Assembly: GCA_002110465.1 (NCBI GenBank)
Contig: NEED01000073.1
Span: forward strand, 186,001-250,000
From: an unicellular cyanobacterium SU2
GTDB taxonomy: Bacteria > Cyanobacteriota > Cyanobacteriia > Cyanobacteriales > Microcystaceae
Direction of reading: 5' to 3'
Length of the DNA stretch: 64,000 bases
A program made the translations under genes and the position numbers. Below, piece by piece: positions 63,643 to 64,000 of the stretch. A model generated the notes under the pieces. It was given only the letters and a program-made list of their open reading frames with translations. It made no database searches and was not told where the DNA came from. How positions within the stretch are numbered: position 1 is the first letter of the stretch; the number at the start of each line of letters is the position of its first letter.

Positions 63643-64000
63643 GATTATGTACTTTGAGCTTACTGTTATCCTAATTTAGAGTACCCACTTAAGCCTTCAA
63701 TATTCTGCTCAGGGTCAAGATTTTTTATTAAGTTTAATGAAGGCAACGGGTTGATTAGTTAGAACCAATTTATTTATTGACTAATATTTAATCATAACTA
63801 TTCTAGATGGTTTAAACCCTTGTATGAGTATTAATTGAAACTTTTCCTATCTGATTAAAACTTGTTATTTTAATCATCTGTATAACCACGGAATTAATCA
63901 AGTTTATTTTTAAAAAAACTGCCAAAATTTTTGGTTTAATTGATAAAAAAATAAGACATCAACATTACAGAGAATATGTGATTTATATCACCACAATAAT
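63643..64000. other. AT-rich intergenic region at the window end
   Basis: No gene, hairpin or repeat that I can support. It contains the promoter region of the pentapeptide gene and continues beyond the window. Confidence 0.45.

Overview
The window is a chromosomal segment of a unicellular cyanobacterium. It carries a complete phycocyanin rod operon and a CcsA-type cytochrome c biogenesis gene. HIP1 palindromes (GCGATCGC) are scattered throughout and base composition is AT-rich. The cpcBA-C2-C1-D-E order and overall gene style fit the Crocosphaera/Cyanothece/Rippkaea group; that placement is inference, not a database match.

Layout. 0.1-4.5 kb: cpcB-cpcA-cpcC2-cpcC1-cpcD-cpcE, with two intergenic RNA hairpins that probably set the relative amounts of subunits and linkers. 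4.5-11.3 kb: housekeeping and small genes, namely an aldo/keto reductase, a small secreted protein, a PfkB sugar kinase divergent from rsmI, a ParE-type toxin-antitoxin pair, a group II intron 3' relic (domain V plus probable VI) just upstream of trpC, a small cyanobacterial protein, and a class-V aminotransferase.

11.5-28.4 kb (minus strand) is one 5,627-residue protein. In order it has an N-terminal RTX-like segment, three almost identical 103-residue cadherin-like repeats, Ig/cadherin-like domains, a VWA domain, nine further Ig-like domains, a large Rhs/YD-repeat shell and a 184-residue unique C-terminal tip. The VWA domain appears to be split by about 1,770 residues of pre-peptidase-C-like repeats. 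This is the most unusual object in the window. Its 5' end and the PEP-CTERM gene upstream of it are duplicated 3,480 bp away. One copy keeps the long gene and a PEP-CTERM gene with an internal in-frame deletion. The other keeps an intact PEP-CTERM gene and a stub of the long gene. Between the copies lies a graveyard of toxin-antitoxin modules (hicAB, a RelE-like toxin with a nonsense codon beside its antitoxin, a brnT stub) and transposase remnants (RAYT C-terminus, IS701-like).

33-43 kb: VKOR-thioredoxin fusion (disulfide formation), a methyltransferase, a tandem two-domain glutaminase convergent with asparagine synthetase, a pentapeptide-repeat protein, leucyl aminopeptidase, a small membrane protein and a Lys/Pro-rich protein. 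43.2-56.5 kb (minus strand): an exopolysaccharide/O-antigen-type cluster with a Wzc-like copolymerase, O-antigen ligase/polymerase-like protein, ATP-grasp-like protein, Asp/Asn hydroxylase-like protein, five glycosyltransferases and a Wzx-like flippase. Upstream of it is a secreted Asp-box (BNR) repeat protein. 59-64 kb: ccsA, a dead Uma2-family gene, a PyrF-PyrE fusion and a second pentapeptide-repeat protein.

Small palindromic repeat families recur in the intergenic spaces. I saw no tRNA, rRNA or CRISPR array.
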